Positions 45,829 to 54,761 of a stretch of DNA of 64,000 nucleotides are shown here, one piece after another. Location: positions 1 through 64,000 of the forward strand of contig CAMVPA010000004.1 of assembly GCA_947169245.1 (NCBI GenBank), given 5' to 3'. The stretch comes from an uncultured Prevotellaceae bacterium (GTDB lineage Bacteria > Bacteroidota > Bacteroidia > Bacteroidales > Bacteroidaceae). How positions within the stretch are numbered: position 1 is the first letter of the stretch; each line of letters begins with the position of its first letter. The position numbers were made by a program, and so were the translations under genes. The notes beneath the pieces were generated by a model, which did no database searches, was not told where the DNA came from, and was given only the letters and a program-made list of their open reading frames with translations.

Positions 45829-46728
45829 TTACACGAGGTGGCTGATGAGCTCTTCGCGGTCGCCGGGCAGCATGTCGATGACGGGAATCTCGACCATCGT
45901 GTAGCAGCCGGGCTGCAGGCGCATGGAGGCACGGGCAACGTTGACAAGCACCTGACCGGTGAGGGCGGGGTTGTTGATGCTCATGTTGAACTCCAGGCGC
46001 TGGTTCTGCGTCTTGCCGCTGACACCCTTGCGCACGAGGTGTACGCCGTGGCCCATGTCGCGGACGTCGTCGACGCTCTCCACCTGGAACACGTGCGTCT
46101 CGTCGTTGGCGAAGTAGGGGTCGGCCTTGATGGCGGCAGTGACGTCCTCCAGCTTGGCACCGTCCTCAAGCTCCACGTAGACCATGCGGCGATGGATGCC
46201 CTCGCCGAGGGGGATGGTCATCGACAGGGCGTTCTTGACACCGGCCTTCGAGCGCACGCAGACGCTGTGGCCCATCGACATGCCGGGGCCGAAGTTGGTG
46301 TACGAGAGACCCTTCGGAGCGAGGCTCTGCATGAGGGTGCGGACAATGGAGTCAGACCCCGGGTCCCATCCTGCGGCAATGACGCTGACAGTCTTCGTCT
46401 CCTTATTGATAGGCATAAGGGCACTACGATAGTCGAGTATCGAGGTGTGTATGTCGAACGAGTCGACGGTGTTGATGCCCAAGGGCAGAATCTGCTTGGC
46501 GTACTCTTCGCACGAGCGTGTGGGTGTGGCGAGGATGGCTACGTCGACATCCTTCAGTTCGCGGATGTCCTTCACCACCTCATAGGGTGCCAGTTCGGCA
46601 GGCTTGTCGGCAGCGCCGTTGCGGCGCACGATACCTGCCACTTCGAAGTCGGGAGCAGCCTCCAGTGCCTGGAGCGCATACTTTCCAATGTTGCCGTAAC
46701 CTACGACGGCGGCTCTGATTTTCTTCAT
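45829..46728 (-). CDS. ddh: meso-Diaminopimelate D-dehydrogenase
   Basis: NADPH-dependent enzyme giving meso-DAP from tetrahydrodipicolinate in one step, feeding lysine and cell wall. The start MKKIRAAVVGYGNIGKYALQALEAAPDFEVAGIVRR is a Rossmann nucleotide-binding site. FDIHTSILDYR, AAGWDPGSDSIVRTLMQ, PGMSMGHSVCVRSKAGVKNALSMTIP and NPALTGQVLVNVARASMRLQPGCYTMVEIP are family signatures. It has a promoter box upstream and two palindromes at its 3' end. asd at the window's end belongs to the same pathway. Confidence 0.95.
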   Translation of the reverse strand: MKKIRAAVVGYGNIGKYALQALEAAPDFEVAGIVRRNGAADKPAELAPYEVVKDIRELKDVDVAILATPTRSCEEYAKQILPLGINTVDSFDIHTSILDYRSALMPINKETKTVSVIAAGWDPGSDSIVRTLMQSLAPKGLSYTNFGPGMSMGHSVCVRSKAGVKNALSMTIPLGEGIHRRMVYVELEDGAKLEDVTAAIKADPYFANDETHVFQVESVDDVRDMGHGVHLVRKGVSGKTQNQRLEFNMSINNPALTGQVLVNVARASMRLQPGCYTMVEIPVIDMLPGDREELISHLV

Positions 46729-46769
46729 TATCTTTTTACCTTTTGTTGGTTATTTCAGAAATTCGGCTG

Positions 46770-46777
46770 CAAAAGTA
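46770..46777 (-). promoter_or_regulatory. -7 box for ddh
   Basis: TACTTTTG on the minus strand, 41 bases ahead of the ATG. Confidence 0.55.
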
Positions 46778-46918
46778 CACAAAAAGAACGAAACGAGCAA
46801 CAAAATGAAAGAAAAATATCGGTTTTTCTTTTAAGCACTGACATTCTGCCATGTTGTCCGCACAATAAAATGACATCTGGACACGTTATTATCCTGTATA
46901 TACACCAAAAAGAAACTT

Positions 46919-47545
46919 ATGATCGAATACATCAAAGGCGAGCTCACCGAGCTGACCCCGGCCTTGGCAACGATTGAGGCCGCCGGCGTGGGCTACGGAC
47001 TGAACATATCGCTCAACACCTACAGCGCTCTGCAGGGCATCAAGCCATCACCTAACACCCATCACCCAATAGCCAAGCTCTACGTCTACGAGTCCATCCG
47101 CGAAGATGCCCACGTGCTCTACGGCTTCTATCATAAAAAGGAGCGCGAGATGTTCGAGTTGCTCATCACCGTCAGCGGCGTCGGTGCCAACACAGCCCGC
47201 ATGATGCTCTCGGGCATGAGTGTCAGCGAGCTCTGCAACGCCATCTCGACGGGCAACGCCCGCCTCATCCAGGGCATCAAGGGCATCGGCAAGATGACCG
47301 CTCAGCGCATCATCGTCGACCTGAGGGACAAGATTGTGGCCCTGGGCATTGCCGACGAGATACCTGCCGGCGGCAGCGTGGCGGCCCCCGTGAACAACGC
47401 CGTGCGCGACGAGGCCGTGGCCGCCCTTACCATGCTGGGATTCTCGCCCGCCCCGACACAGAAGGTCGTTGTGCAGATTCTTCAGGAGCAGCCCACCCTA
47501 CCCGTTGAGCAGGTGGTGAAGCTGGCGCTGAAGCAGATCAAGTAG
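46919..47545 (+). CDS. ruvA: Holliday junction branch migration protein
   Basis: RuvA binds four-way junctions and recruits RuvB. Domain I (OB-fold) is [38 protein letters not shown]; the HhH motifs are [19 protein letters not shown] and [23 protein letters not shown]; domain III is [20 protein letters not shown]. In domain I, about 10 residues ([14 protein letters not shown], 41-52) separate the usual ...SALQG from [18 protein letters not shown]; the DNA, CACCTAACACCCATCACCC, is the family E repeat. Length 208 aa against the usual ~195-200. Confidence 0.95.
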   Translation: MIEYIKGELTELTPALATIEAAGVGYGLNISLNTYSALQGIKPSPNTHHPIAKLYVYESIREDAHVLYGFYHKKEREMFELLITVSGVGANTARMMLSGMSVSELCNAISTGNARLIQGIKGIGKMTAQRIIVDLRDKIVALGIADEIPAGGSVAAPVNNAVRDEAVAALTMLGFSPAPTQKVVVQILQEQPTLPVEQVVKLALKQIK

Positions 47546-47709
47546 CCTCACGCGCTCCACAGTCAGACAAACGCCTTGCCATCTCGTTGAGGTCCATCAA
47601 GCACGTATGGAATGGCAGAGGTGCGAAGGAGGAAGGAGGGTCTTGCCTTTATTTTAGGCCGAATTGCGTTAATCTTCCAAAATCGCTTCGCTTTTACAAG
47701 CTTTTTTCG

Positions 47710-47791
47710 TAACTTTGGCTACGCCGAACTTACTCTGCACTCAGAAAAGCTCAAATATTTTTGGCTTTTCCTTCGTTTTTTCGTAACTTTG
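47710..47791 (+). promoter_or_regulatory. Two TAACTTTG promoters ahead of the GH28 gene
   Basis: TAACTTTG boxes at 47710-47717 and 47784-47791, each preceded by CTTTTTTCG. The second has a TTTTTGG box about 20 bases upstream. The gap 47546-47818 shows no gene. Confidence 0.65.
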
Positions 47792-47818
47792 CAGCCAAAC
47801 ACGAAAAAACAGCCACGC

Positions 47819-49234
47819 ATGAAACGTATTGCACTCTTGTTGTTCTGCATAACAGCCCTCGTCAGCAGTCGGGCCGCCAACTACAAACAGTACTACGACG
47901 ACCTGCCCACACCCGTCAAAGCGGTGGAGCCCTTCACGGTTCCTGAACGTACTGTCAGTCTGCCGGCATTCGGCGGTGTGGCGGATGGCGTAACGCTGAA
48001 CACCGAGGCTTTCAGCAAGGCCATTGCAGTGCTGTCGAAGCAAGGCGGCGGCCGCCTCATCGTGCCTGAGGGTGTGTGGCTCACGGGACCCATCGTGCTG
48101 AAGGACAATATCGAACTGCACCTGAACCGCGGCGCCATCATCTACTTCACGCCCGACAAGCGTCTCTACCTGACGCCTGAGGGAAGGTCGAAGCGCGCCA
48201 ACCCCTGCATCAGTGCCTCGAAGTGCCGCAACATTGCCATCACCGGCGAAGGCGTGATTGACGGCAACGGCCAGCAGTGGCGCCCCGTGAAGCGCAGCAA
48301 GATGAGCGACGTGGAGTGGAACCTATATCTCGACATGGGCGGACAGGTGACGGAGAAGGGAGACCTGTGGTATCCGTGGCAGATGAAGAACGGCTATCCC
48401 GACATTGCCACTGACGCCAAGACGCAGGAAAGCATGCGCAACGACCTGTTCCGCATTGAGCAGTGCGAGAACGTGCTGCTGCAGGGTGTGACCTTCCAGA
48501 ACTCGCCACGCTTCCACGTTCATCCCTGCTACTCGCGCAACATCATCATAGACGGCATCACCGTACGCTGTCCGTGGAACGTCCAGAACGGCGACGGCAT
48601 TGACCTGAGCGACTGTCACCAGGCGCTCATCGTGCGCTCGACGGTCGACGTCGGCGACGACGGCATCTGCATGAAGAGCGGTTCGCAGAAGAAGAACTGG
48701 GACGTGTGGGGCTGTCAGGACATCGTGATCGAGGACAACACCGTGTTCCACGCCCACGGCGGCTTCGTGCTGGGCAGTGAGACCATCGGTGGCGTGCGCG
48801 ACATGGTGGTGCGCCACAACCGCTTCCTCGGCACCGACGTGGGCCTGCGCTTCAAGAGCGGCGTTGGCCGCGGCGGCAAGACGGAGCGCATGTTCATCAG
48901 CGACATCATGATGACCGACATCAAGGACGAGGCCATCTCGTTCCAATGTGACTACGTGAACCGTGCTGCCGGAGACAACGGCAAGGAGCCTATCATCACC
49001 GAGGAGATGCGCCGCCTGGCACCACAGTTCCAGGACATCCACATCCAGAACGTCGTCTGCCGAGGCTGCCACACGGGCATCAAGGCCGGCGGTATTCCTG
49101 AGCTGGACTGCGTGAAGGACATCGACATCAGCGACTGCTCCATCGTCTACAACACGACGGCGAAGAACATAGACGAGAGCACCGCCAAACTGCGGCTGAC
49201 GCGCGTCACCCTGACACCGTCGAAGGCACAATAA
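47819..49234 (+). CDS. Glycoside hydrolase family 28 (polygalacturonase-like)
   Basis: A 471-aa exported enzyme from the ATG at 47819 (MKRIALLLFCITALVSSRA, signal peptide); the track's upstream part is promoter DNA. The right-handed beta-helix carries the GH28 residues: NGDGIDLSDC (for NTD), DVGDDGICMKSG (for DD), HAHGGFVLGSE (for GHG) and LRFKSG (for RIK). It would hydrolyse alpha-galacturonide bonds in pectin. With the rhamnogalacturonan esterase at 25 kb it suggests pectin use, although no SusCD pair is beside it. Confidence 0.92.
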   Translation: MKRIALLLFCITALVSSRAANYKQYYDDLPTPVKAVEPFTVPERTVSLPAFGGVADGVTLNTEAFSKAIAVLSKQGGGRLIVPEGVWLTGPIVLKDNIELHLNRGAIIYFTPDKRLYLTPEGRSKRANPCISASKCRNIAITGEGVIDGNGQQWRPVKRSKMSDVEWNLYLDMGGQVTEKGDLWYPWQMKNGYPDIATDAKTQESMRNDLFRIEQCENVLLQGVTFQNSPRFHVHPCYSRNIIIDGITVRCPWNVQNGDGIDLSDCHQALIVRSTVDVGDDGICMKSGSQKKNWDVWGCQDIVIEDNTVFHAHGGFVLGSETIGGVRDMVVRHNRFLGTDVGLRFKSGVGRGGKTERMFISDIMMTDIKDEAISFQCDYVNRAAGDNGKEPIITEEMRRLAPQFQDIHIQNVVCRGCHTGIKAGGIPELDCVKDIDISDCSIVYNTTAKNIDESTAKLRLTRVTLTPSKAQ

Positions 49235-49258
49235 GAAGCGAATAACTAAAAACCAGAT

Positions 49259-52000
49259 ATGGACGACGAAATAAAAGACACCCAACTGCCGGAATCAGCG
49301 GAAAGCCCGGCGACAACGGACACTGGGGAAGCCCACTCCGACTATAAACCTGTCAACCGCTTCGACGCAGCGGTCGTACACCACCTCTCGGGCATGTACC
49401 AGAGCTGGTTTCTGGACTACGCCTCATACGTCATTCTGGAACGTGCCGTACCCAACATCGAGGACGGCTTCAAGCCCGTGCAACGACGCATCATGCACTC
49501 CATGAAACGCATGGACGACGGACGCTACAACAAGGTGGCGAACATCGTGGGACACACCATGCAGTTCCACCCTCACGGCGACGCCAGCATAGGCGACGCC
49601 CTGGTGCAGCTGGGACAGAAAGACCTGCTGATAGACACGCAGGGAAACTGGGGAAACATATTGACGGGCGACCGCGCCGCAGCCCCGCGATACATCGAGG
49701 CACGCCTGTCGAAGTTTGCACTTGACTGTGTCTTCAACCCGAAGACCACGGAGTGGCAGCTCAGCTACGACGGCCGCAACAAGGAGCCCATCTCCCTGCC
49801 CGTGAAGTTCCCACTGCTGCTGGCACAGGGTGCCGAGGGCATTGCCGTGGGATTGTCGTCGAAAATCCTGCCCCACAACTTCTGCGAGATATGCGACGCC
49901 GCTGTCAGCTACCTCCACGACGAGCCCTTCCAGCTCTACCCCGACTTCCAGACGGGCGGCAGCATCGACGTGTCGAAGTACAACGACGGCCAGCGCGGCG
50001 GCGTCCTGAAGGTGAGGGCAAAGATTGAGAAACTCGACCAGAAGACGCTCGTCATACGCGACCTGCCCTACTCCAAGACCGTGGAGAGCCTCATCGAGAG
50101 CATCAAGAAGGCTATTGAGAAAGGTAAGATCAAAGCCAAGCGTGTGGACGACCTGACATCGGCACAGGTAGAGATACAGATACACCTGATGCCCGGCGTG
50201 TCATCGGACAAGACGCTCGACGCCCTCTATGCCTTCACCGACTGCGAGATCAATATCTCGCCGAACTGCTGCGTCATCAGCGACCAGAAACCACAGTTCC
50301 TCACCGTCAGCGACGTGCTGCGCCACAGCGTAGAGCGCACGAAGGACCTGATACGCCAGGAGCTGGAGATACGCAAGGGCGAACTGCTGGAGCAGCTGCA
50401 CTTCTGCTCGCTGGAGAAGATCTTCATCGAGGAGCGCATCTACAAGGACAAGAAGTTCGAGCAGGCGCCAACCATCGACGCCGTCTGCGAACATATTGAC
50501 GAACGGCTGACACCCTACTACCCGCAGATGGTGCGCGAGGTGACGAAGGACGACATCCTGAAACTGCTGGAAATCAAGATGCAGCGCATCCTGAAGTTCA
50601 ACAAGGACAAGGCCGACGAGCTGATGGCACGCATCAAGGCCGAGATTGACGAGATAGACCGCGACCTGGCCAACATGATTGAGGTGACGGCCTCGTGGTT
50701 TATGTTCCTCAAGGACAAGTACGGCAAGGACCACCCGCGCCTGACGGAGATACGCAACTTCGACACCATCGAAGCCACAAAGGTGGCCGAGGCCAACCAG
50801 AAGCTCTACATCAACCGCACGGACGGATTCATCGGCACAGGACTGAAGAAGGACGAGTACGTGTGCAACTGCTCTGACATCGACGACATCATCATCTTCT
50901 ACCGCGACGGCAAGTACAAGGTGGTACGCGTGGCCGAGAAGCTGTTCGTAGGCAAGAACGTGCTCTACCTGCAGGTGTTCAAGAAGAACGACTCACGCAC
51001 CATCTACAACGCTGTCTACCGCGACGGCAAGAAAGGTCCCTGCTTCATCAAGCGCTTCAACGTGACCTCGATGACCCGCGACAAGGAGTATGACCTGACA
51101 CAGGGCACGCCGGGCTCGAAGGTGATGTACTTCACCGCCAACCCCAACGGCGAGGCCGAGATTATCAAGGTGACGCTGGAGCCAAACCCAAAGCTGAAGA
51201 AGATATTCGTGGACAAGGACTTCTCGGAGGTGCTCATCAAGGGACGCGCCTCGAAGGGTAACCTGCTGACGAAGATGCCCGTACATCGCATCGGACTGAA
51301 GAGCCACGGACACTCCACGCTCGGCGGGCGCAAGGTGTGGTACGACCCCGACGTGAACCGTCTGAACTACGACGAGCACGGCCGACTGCTGGGCGAGTTC
51401 TACGACGACGACCAGATTCTCGTGGTGCTCGACAACGGCGACTTCTACCTGACGAGCTTCGACGTGAACAACCACTACGAGGCCAACATCCTGCGTATCG
51501 AGAAGTGGGAGCAGGACAAGGTGTGGAGCGCCGTCCTCTGGGATGCCGACAACCAGGGCTACCCCTACGTGAAGCGATTCCTCATGGAAGCCACGAAGCG
51601 CAAGCAGAACTTCCTGGGCGAGAACCAGCTGTCGAAGCTCATCCTGCTGACCGACCAGGTATACCCGCGCCTGCAGGTTGTCTATGGCGGCAACGACGAG
51701 TTCCGCGGAAGCGAGGAGATAGACGTCGAACAGTTCATCACGGTCAAGGGCTTCAAAGCCAAGGGCAAGCGACTCACCACCTACCAGACGGAGAGCATCA
51801 CCGAGCTGGAGCCGACACGCTTCCCAGAGCCGCCGGAGGAATCTGAAGAGACAGAAGACACAGAGCCGCAGGAAGAACAGGAACTACCTGAAAACCAGGA
51901 GGCACCAGAAGCACTGGACATCCCTGTAATCCCGGAGCCCCCTCTCCCACACGACCTAACAGCCCAACAGACGAGCCTATTCACAGATGAAGACTTTTAG
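49259..52000 (+). CDS. parC: DNA topoisomerase IV subunit A (Bacteroidetes type)
   Basis: A 913-aa type IIA topoisomerase breakage subunit. The region LDYASYVILERAVPNIEDGFKPVQRRIMHSMKRMDDG and FHPHGDASIGDALVQLGQKD includes the quinolone-target positions. The catalytic Tyr is in RAAAPRYIEARLS. The C-terminal beta-pinwheel (about 540-840) lacks a clear GyrA box QRRGGKG, as expected of a topoisomerase IV-like subunit. A long acidic, Pro-rich tail ends QTSLFTDEDF. The partner parE is not in the window; in Bacteroidetes it may be elsewhere. Confidence 0.9.
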   Translation: MDDEIKDTQLPESAESPATTDTGEAHSDYKPVNRFDAAVVHHLSGMYQSWFLDYASYVILERAVPNIEDGFKPVQRRIMHSMKRMDDGRYNKVANIVGHTMQFHPHGDASIGDALVQLGQKDLLIDTQGNWGNILTGDRAAAPRYIEARLSKFALDCVFNPKTTEWQLSYDGRNKEPISLPVKFPLLLAQGAEGIAVGLSSKILPHNFCEICDAAVSYLHDEPFQLYPDFQTGGSIDVSKYNDGQRGGVLKVRAKIEKLDQKTLVIRDLPYSKTVESLIESIKKAIEKGKIKAKRVDDLTSAQVEIQIHLMPGVSSDKTLDALYAFTDCEINISPNCCVISDQKPQFLTVSDVLRHSVERTKDLIRQELEIRKGELLEQLHFCSLEKIFIEERIYKDKKFEQAPTIDAVCEHIDERLTPYYPQMVREVTKDDILKLLEIKMQRILKFNKDKADELMARIKAEIDEIDRDLANMIEVTASWFMFLKDKYGKDHPRLTEIRNFDTIEATKVAEANQKLYINRTDGFIGTGLKKDEYVCNCSDIDDIIIFYRDGKYKVVRVAEKLFVGKNVLYLQVFKKNDSRTIYNAVYRDGKKGPCFIKRFNVTSMTRDKEYDLTQGTPGSKVMYFTANPNGEAEIIKVTLEPNPKLKKIFVDKDFSEVLIKGRASKGNLLTKMPVHRIGLKSHGHSTLGGRKVWYDPDVNRLNYDEHGRLLGEFYDDDQILVVLDNGDFYLTSFDVNNHYEANILRIEKWEQDKVWSAVLWDADNQGYPYVKRFLMEATKRKQNFLGENQLSKLILLTDQVYPRLQVVYGGNDEFRGSEEIDVEQFITVKGFKAKGKRLTTYQTESITELEPTRFPEPPEESEETEDTEPQEEQELPENQEAPEALDIPVIPEPPLPHDLTAQQTSLFTDEDF

Positions 52001-52766
52001 CATAGCACTACTGCTGACAGCAGCCACTACACTGAGCGCCCAGACGGTGAACACATCGGTCTGGCAGATTGGTGCGGGACCTACATACATCCTCGACACC
52101 TTCCTGTCGCAGGAGAAATTCAGCGGCTCGGGCCTGACGCTGCTGAACACCACGGAACGGCAGCGCGACGACAAGCGATGGTGTACCATCATGGAGCATG
52201 AGCTGAACATGGCCACGGCCGACGACCGATCAGGCAAACGAGAAGAACTACAAGCCAGTTATACCGCCTTCGGAGGTGCCCTGCACAACTGGCAGCATGG
52301 CAAGCTGCAGCTTCAGGCCGGCGCTGTTGCAGCGCTCGATCTGGGTGTCATCTACAACACCAGCAACAGCAACAACCCCGCTCAGGGCCGGTTCTCGCTG
52401 CAACTCATGCCGACAGGCACAGCAGCCTACAACCTGAAACTGTGGCGCCGGCCGCTCAAGCTGCGCTACGAAGTACAACTGCCGTTAGCCGGTGTGATGT
52501 TCAGCCCCAACTACGGACAGTCGTACTACGAGATTTTCTCCTTAGGCGACTACGACAACAACATCGTACAGACGACCTTCGTCACGGCTCCCAACATGCG
52601 TCAACAGCTGTCGGCCGATTACCTCGTCGGCAAGAATCTGACACTGAGGCTAGGCTATCTGGGACACTACCAGCAGGCAAAAGTTAACAACTTGAAGTCG
52701 CACATCTACAACCATCGACTGATGATTGGTATCGTGCGCCGATTCTCTATCATACCACGCCCATGA
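51987..52766 (+). CDS. DUF3316 family outer-membrane-like protein
   Basis: A 259-aa protein with a signal peptide (MKTFSIALLLTAATTLSAQ) starting 14 bases inside parC. Alternating hydrophobic strands with aromatic girdles (WQIGAGPTYILDTFLSQEKFSGSGLTLLN, LTLRLGYLGHYQQAKVNNLKSHIYNHRLMIGIVRRF) indicate a beta-barrel. It matches DUF3316 from recall. Coupled to parC and overlapping the S41 protease by four bases. Function unknown. Confidence 0.85.
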   Translation: MKTFSIALLLTAATTLSAQTVNTSVWQIGAGPTYILDTFLSQEKFSGSGLTLLNTTERQRDDKRWCTIMEHELNMATADDRSGKREELQASYTAFGGALHNWQHGKLQLQAGAVAALDLGVIYNTSNSNNPAQGRFSLQLMPTGTAAYNLKLWRRPLKLRYEVQLPLAGVMFSPNYGQSYYEIFSLGDYDNNIVQTTFVTAPNMRQQLSADYLVGKNLTLRLGYLGHYQQAKVNNLKSHIYNHRLMIGIVRRFSIIPRP

Positions 52767-53821
52767 ACACCACCATACAAGCAAGACACCGACTACCACA
52801 CTGGTTGAGCTGCGCTGTCCACTCGCTCTGCTGCGGCATTGCTGCAGCGCTACTCCTCACTGCCTGCGTCGACGAAGACGATTACCCCGACACACCGCAG
52901 GGCAACTTCGAGGCACTCTGGCAGATCATCGACCAGCACTACTGCTTCCTTGACTACAAACAGCACGAGATAGGATTGGACTGGCAGCAAGTTTATAATA
53001 AATATAAGGTACGCGTGAACAACGACATGAGCAACTACCAGCTCTTCGAGGTGCTCGCCGACATGCTCTCGGAACTGCGCGACGGCCATGTCAACATGAC
53101 GGCAGCTCACGACTATGCACGCAACTGGTCGTGGTTTGAGGACTATCCCACCAACTACAGCGACTCGCTGGAGCGCATCTATATGGGCCGCGACTACAAG
53201 ATTGCGGCAGGAGTGGACTACCGCATACTCGATGACAACATAGGCTACATACGCTATGAGTCGTTCCAGCAGGGCGTCGGCGAAGGCAACATGAACGAAA
53301 TGCTGACAGAACTGCTCACCTGCACGGGCATTATCATCGACATCAGAAACAACGGTGGCGGCGACCTGACCAACGCCAATAGCTTTGCTGCACGTTTTGC
53401 CAACGAGAAGACACTCGTAGGCTACATACAACACAAGACGGGCAAGGGACACAGTGACTTCTCGGAAATGAAACCCCGATACCTGGAACCGTCGAACCAG
53501 CTACGCTGGCAAAAGCCCATCTGCGTGCTCACCAACCGCCATGTCTATTCCGCTGCCAACGAGTTCACGCTCTACATGAAGTCGTTGCCTAACGTCAAAC
53601 TGGTGGGCGACCATACTGGCGGCGGCTCGGGCATGCCCTTCAGCTCGTCGCTGCCTAACGGCTGGTCGGTGCGCTTCTCGGCCGTACCGATGTACGACAC
53701 GCAGCGCAATCCAACAGAATTCGGCATTGAGCCCGACTATCGGGTCGACATGACTGAAGAGGACTTCAGGAGAGGAAAGGATACGATTATCGAGTTTGCG
53801 CGCCAGTTGTTAACAAAATAA
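52763..53821 (+). CDS. S41 family peptidase (lipoprotein)
   Basis: A 352-aa exported protease. A lipobox follows a long N-terminus (HSLCCGIAAALLLTACVDED). An N-terminal helical domain (FEALWQIIDQHYCFLDYKQHEIGLDWQQVYNKY) and a C-terminal peptidase core follow, with IIIDIRNNGGGDLTNANSFAARF and the catalytic Ser in NRHVYSAANEFTLYMKSLPNVKLVGDHTGGG. No PDZ domain is obvious. Substrate unknown. Confidence 0.9.
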   Translation: MNTTIQARHRLPHWLSCAVHSLCCGIAAALLLTACVDEDDYPDTPQGNFEALWQIIDQHYCFLDYKQHEIGLDWQQVYNKYKVRVNNDMSNYQLFEVLADMLSELRDGHVNMTAAHDYARNWSWFEDYPTNYSDSLERIYMGRDYKIAAGVDYRILDDNIGYIRYESFQQGVGEGNMNEMLTELLTCTGIIIDIRNNGGGDLTNANSFAARFANEKTLVGYIQHKTGKGHSDFSEMKPRYLEPSNQLRWQKPICVLTNRHVYSAANEFTLYMKSLPNVKLVGDHTGGGSGMPFSSSLPNGWSVRFSAVPMYDTQRNPTEFGIEPDYRVDMTEEDFRRGKDTIIEFARQLLTK

Positions 53822-53882
53822 AAAAACGTACTGCGTGAGCAAAAATTTCTCATTTCTTATCACTCATTTCTCATTTTTTTAG

Positions 53883-53890
53883 TACCTTTG
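53883..53890 (+). promoter_or_regulatory. -7 box of the tRNA operon
   Basis: TACCTTTG, 30 bases before the first tRNA, behind a T-rich stretch. Confidence 0.65.
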
Positions 53891-53919
53891 CACCCGCAAA
53901 TGACAACAGAGCCTGTTTT

Positions 53920-54001
53920 GCGCCTGTGGCGGAATTGGTAGACGCGCTAGACTTAGGATCTAGTTTCTTCCGAAGTGCAGGTTCGAGTCCTGTCAGGCGC
54001 A
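53920..54001 (+). tRNA. tRNA-Leu (UAG)
   Basis: GCGCCTG pairs with CAGGCGC as acceptor stem. The D-arm has GGCGGAATTGGTAGACGC; the anticodon stem CTAGA/TCTAG holds the loop CTTAGGA with anticodon TAG. A long variable arm (TTTCTTCCGAAG) and GGTTCGAGTCC confirm a class II leucine tRNA. No CCA is encoded. Confidence 0.95.
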
Positions 54002-54010
54002 CAAAGACAA

Positions 54011-54084
54011 GTCGGCATAGCTCAGCTGGTTAGAGTATCACCTTGACATGGTGGGGGTCCTTGGTTCGAATCCAAGTGTCGACA
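54011..54084 (+). tRNA. tRNA-Val (GAC)
   Basis: GTCGGCA pairs with TGTCGAC (one G-T). The D-arm is AGCTCAGCTGGTTAGAG; the anticodon arm CACC-TTGACAT-GGTG gives GAC; GGTTCGAATCC is the T-loop. No CCA is encoded. It follows tRNA-Leu by nine bases. Confidence 0.95.
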
Positions 54085-54090
54085 CAAAGA

Positions 54091-54118
54091 AAAGCGAAGT
54101 CCTCGGACTTCGCTTTTT
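54091..54118 (+). terminator. Rho-independent terminator of the tRNA operon
   Basis: GCGAAGTCC TC GGACTTCGC, a perfect 9-bp stem, then TTTTT. Confidence 0.9.
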
Positions 54119-54139
54119 CGTTGTCGACTCACTCTCTGC

Positions 54140-54613
54140 TTACTCGCGACGCTCCGTAGAATAGCGCACGGTGACCGTGGGCGAGTAAGTGTTCAACAAT
54201 GTCAGCAGGACGGTGCCTTTGTCGTTCTGGAACGTGGCCTCCTTGTGCAGGTCGCCATGCTTACCCATGTTAGGCCAGCCAAACTCCTTCTCGAAACTGT
54301 CGTGCAGCGACTGCCACAAGTTGGAAGTCGAGTCATTGTACGTAGCCGTGTAGTTCTCCAGAATGTCGAGGATCGTGTCGTTCTGATGATAGACAGCCAC
54401 GGTGAAATTATGAGCCAGGGTGTCGGTCAGCACGTAGCGGTCATCATACTGCGTGGTGTCCAACCAGAGGTTCGGCAGCTTCTGCTGCAGAGAGTCAACC
54501 ATCGACTTAGCCGACATGCCCATAGTCATGCCGCGATAGTCAATATACCCGCGCTCACTTGAGCAAGCGCACATCAGACACAGAGCCGTAAAGGCCATCA
54601 TGAGTTTCTTCAT
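54140..54613 (-). CDS. Lipoprotein, 157 aa, unknown
   Basis: Lipoprotein signal MKKLMMAFTALCLMCACSSERG (lipobox LMCAC). The mature part has YIDYRGMTMGMSAKSMVDSLQQKLP and a beta-rich C-terminal half. GMTMGMSAKSMVDSLQQK resembles the repeated motif of small periplasmic folds (SmpA/BamE-like GMTxxxV), but this is weak. It faces the tRNA terminator and has its own promoter. No function is assigned. Confidence 0.75.
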   Translation of the reverse strand: MKKLMMAFTALCLMCACSSERGYIDYRGMTMGMSAKSMVDSLQQKLPNLWLDTTQYDDRYVLTDTLAHNFTVAVYHQNDTILDILENYTATYNDSTSNLWQSLHDSFEKEFGWPNMGKHGDLHKEATFQNDKGTVLLTLLNTYSPTVTVRYSTERRE

Positions 54614-54648
54614 AACAATTACAGTTTAGGTGGGCACTATACCCGCTG

Positions 54649-54656
54649 CAAAGTTA
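54649..54656 (-). promoter_or_regulatory. -7 box for the 157-aa lipoprotein
   Basis: TAACTTTG on the minus strand, 35 bases before the ATG. Confidence 0.55.
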
Positions 54657-54731
54657 CAAAAAACTCGTTAACCAGCAAGCGTTTTTCAGAACATTAACGT
54701 ATCGCCGCATGGAAAGTTGAAGAAAATTGTG

Positions 54732-54739
54732 TATCTTTG
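54732..54739 (+). promoter_or_regulatory. -7 box of the HMA-TonB operon
   Basis: TATCTTTG, 22 bases ahead of the ATG at 54762. A TTG lies upstream at a non-ideal distance. No metal-regulator operator is recognisable. Confidence 0.6.
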
Positions 54740-54761
54740 CAGCCAAAAGAATGACTACGTC

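Noticed and set aside
45838-46977. 379-aa plus-strand ORF
   Set aside because: Antisense to ddh and running into ruvA; no family features.
49259-52000. Calling the gene gyrA
   Set aside because: No GyrA box is visible in the C-terminal domain; the sequence fits the Bacteroidetes topoisomerase IV A branch.
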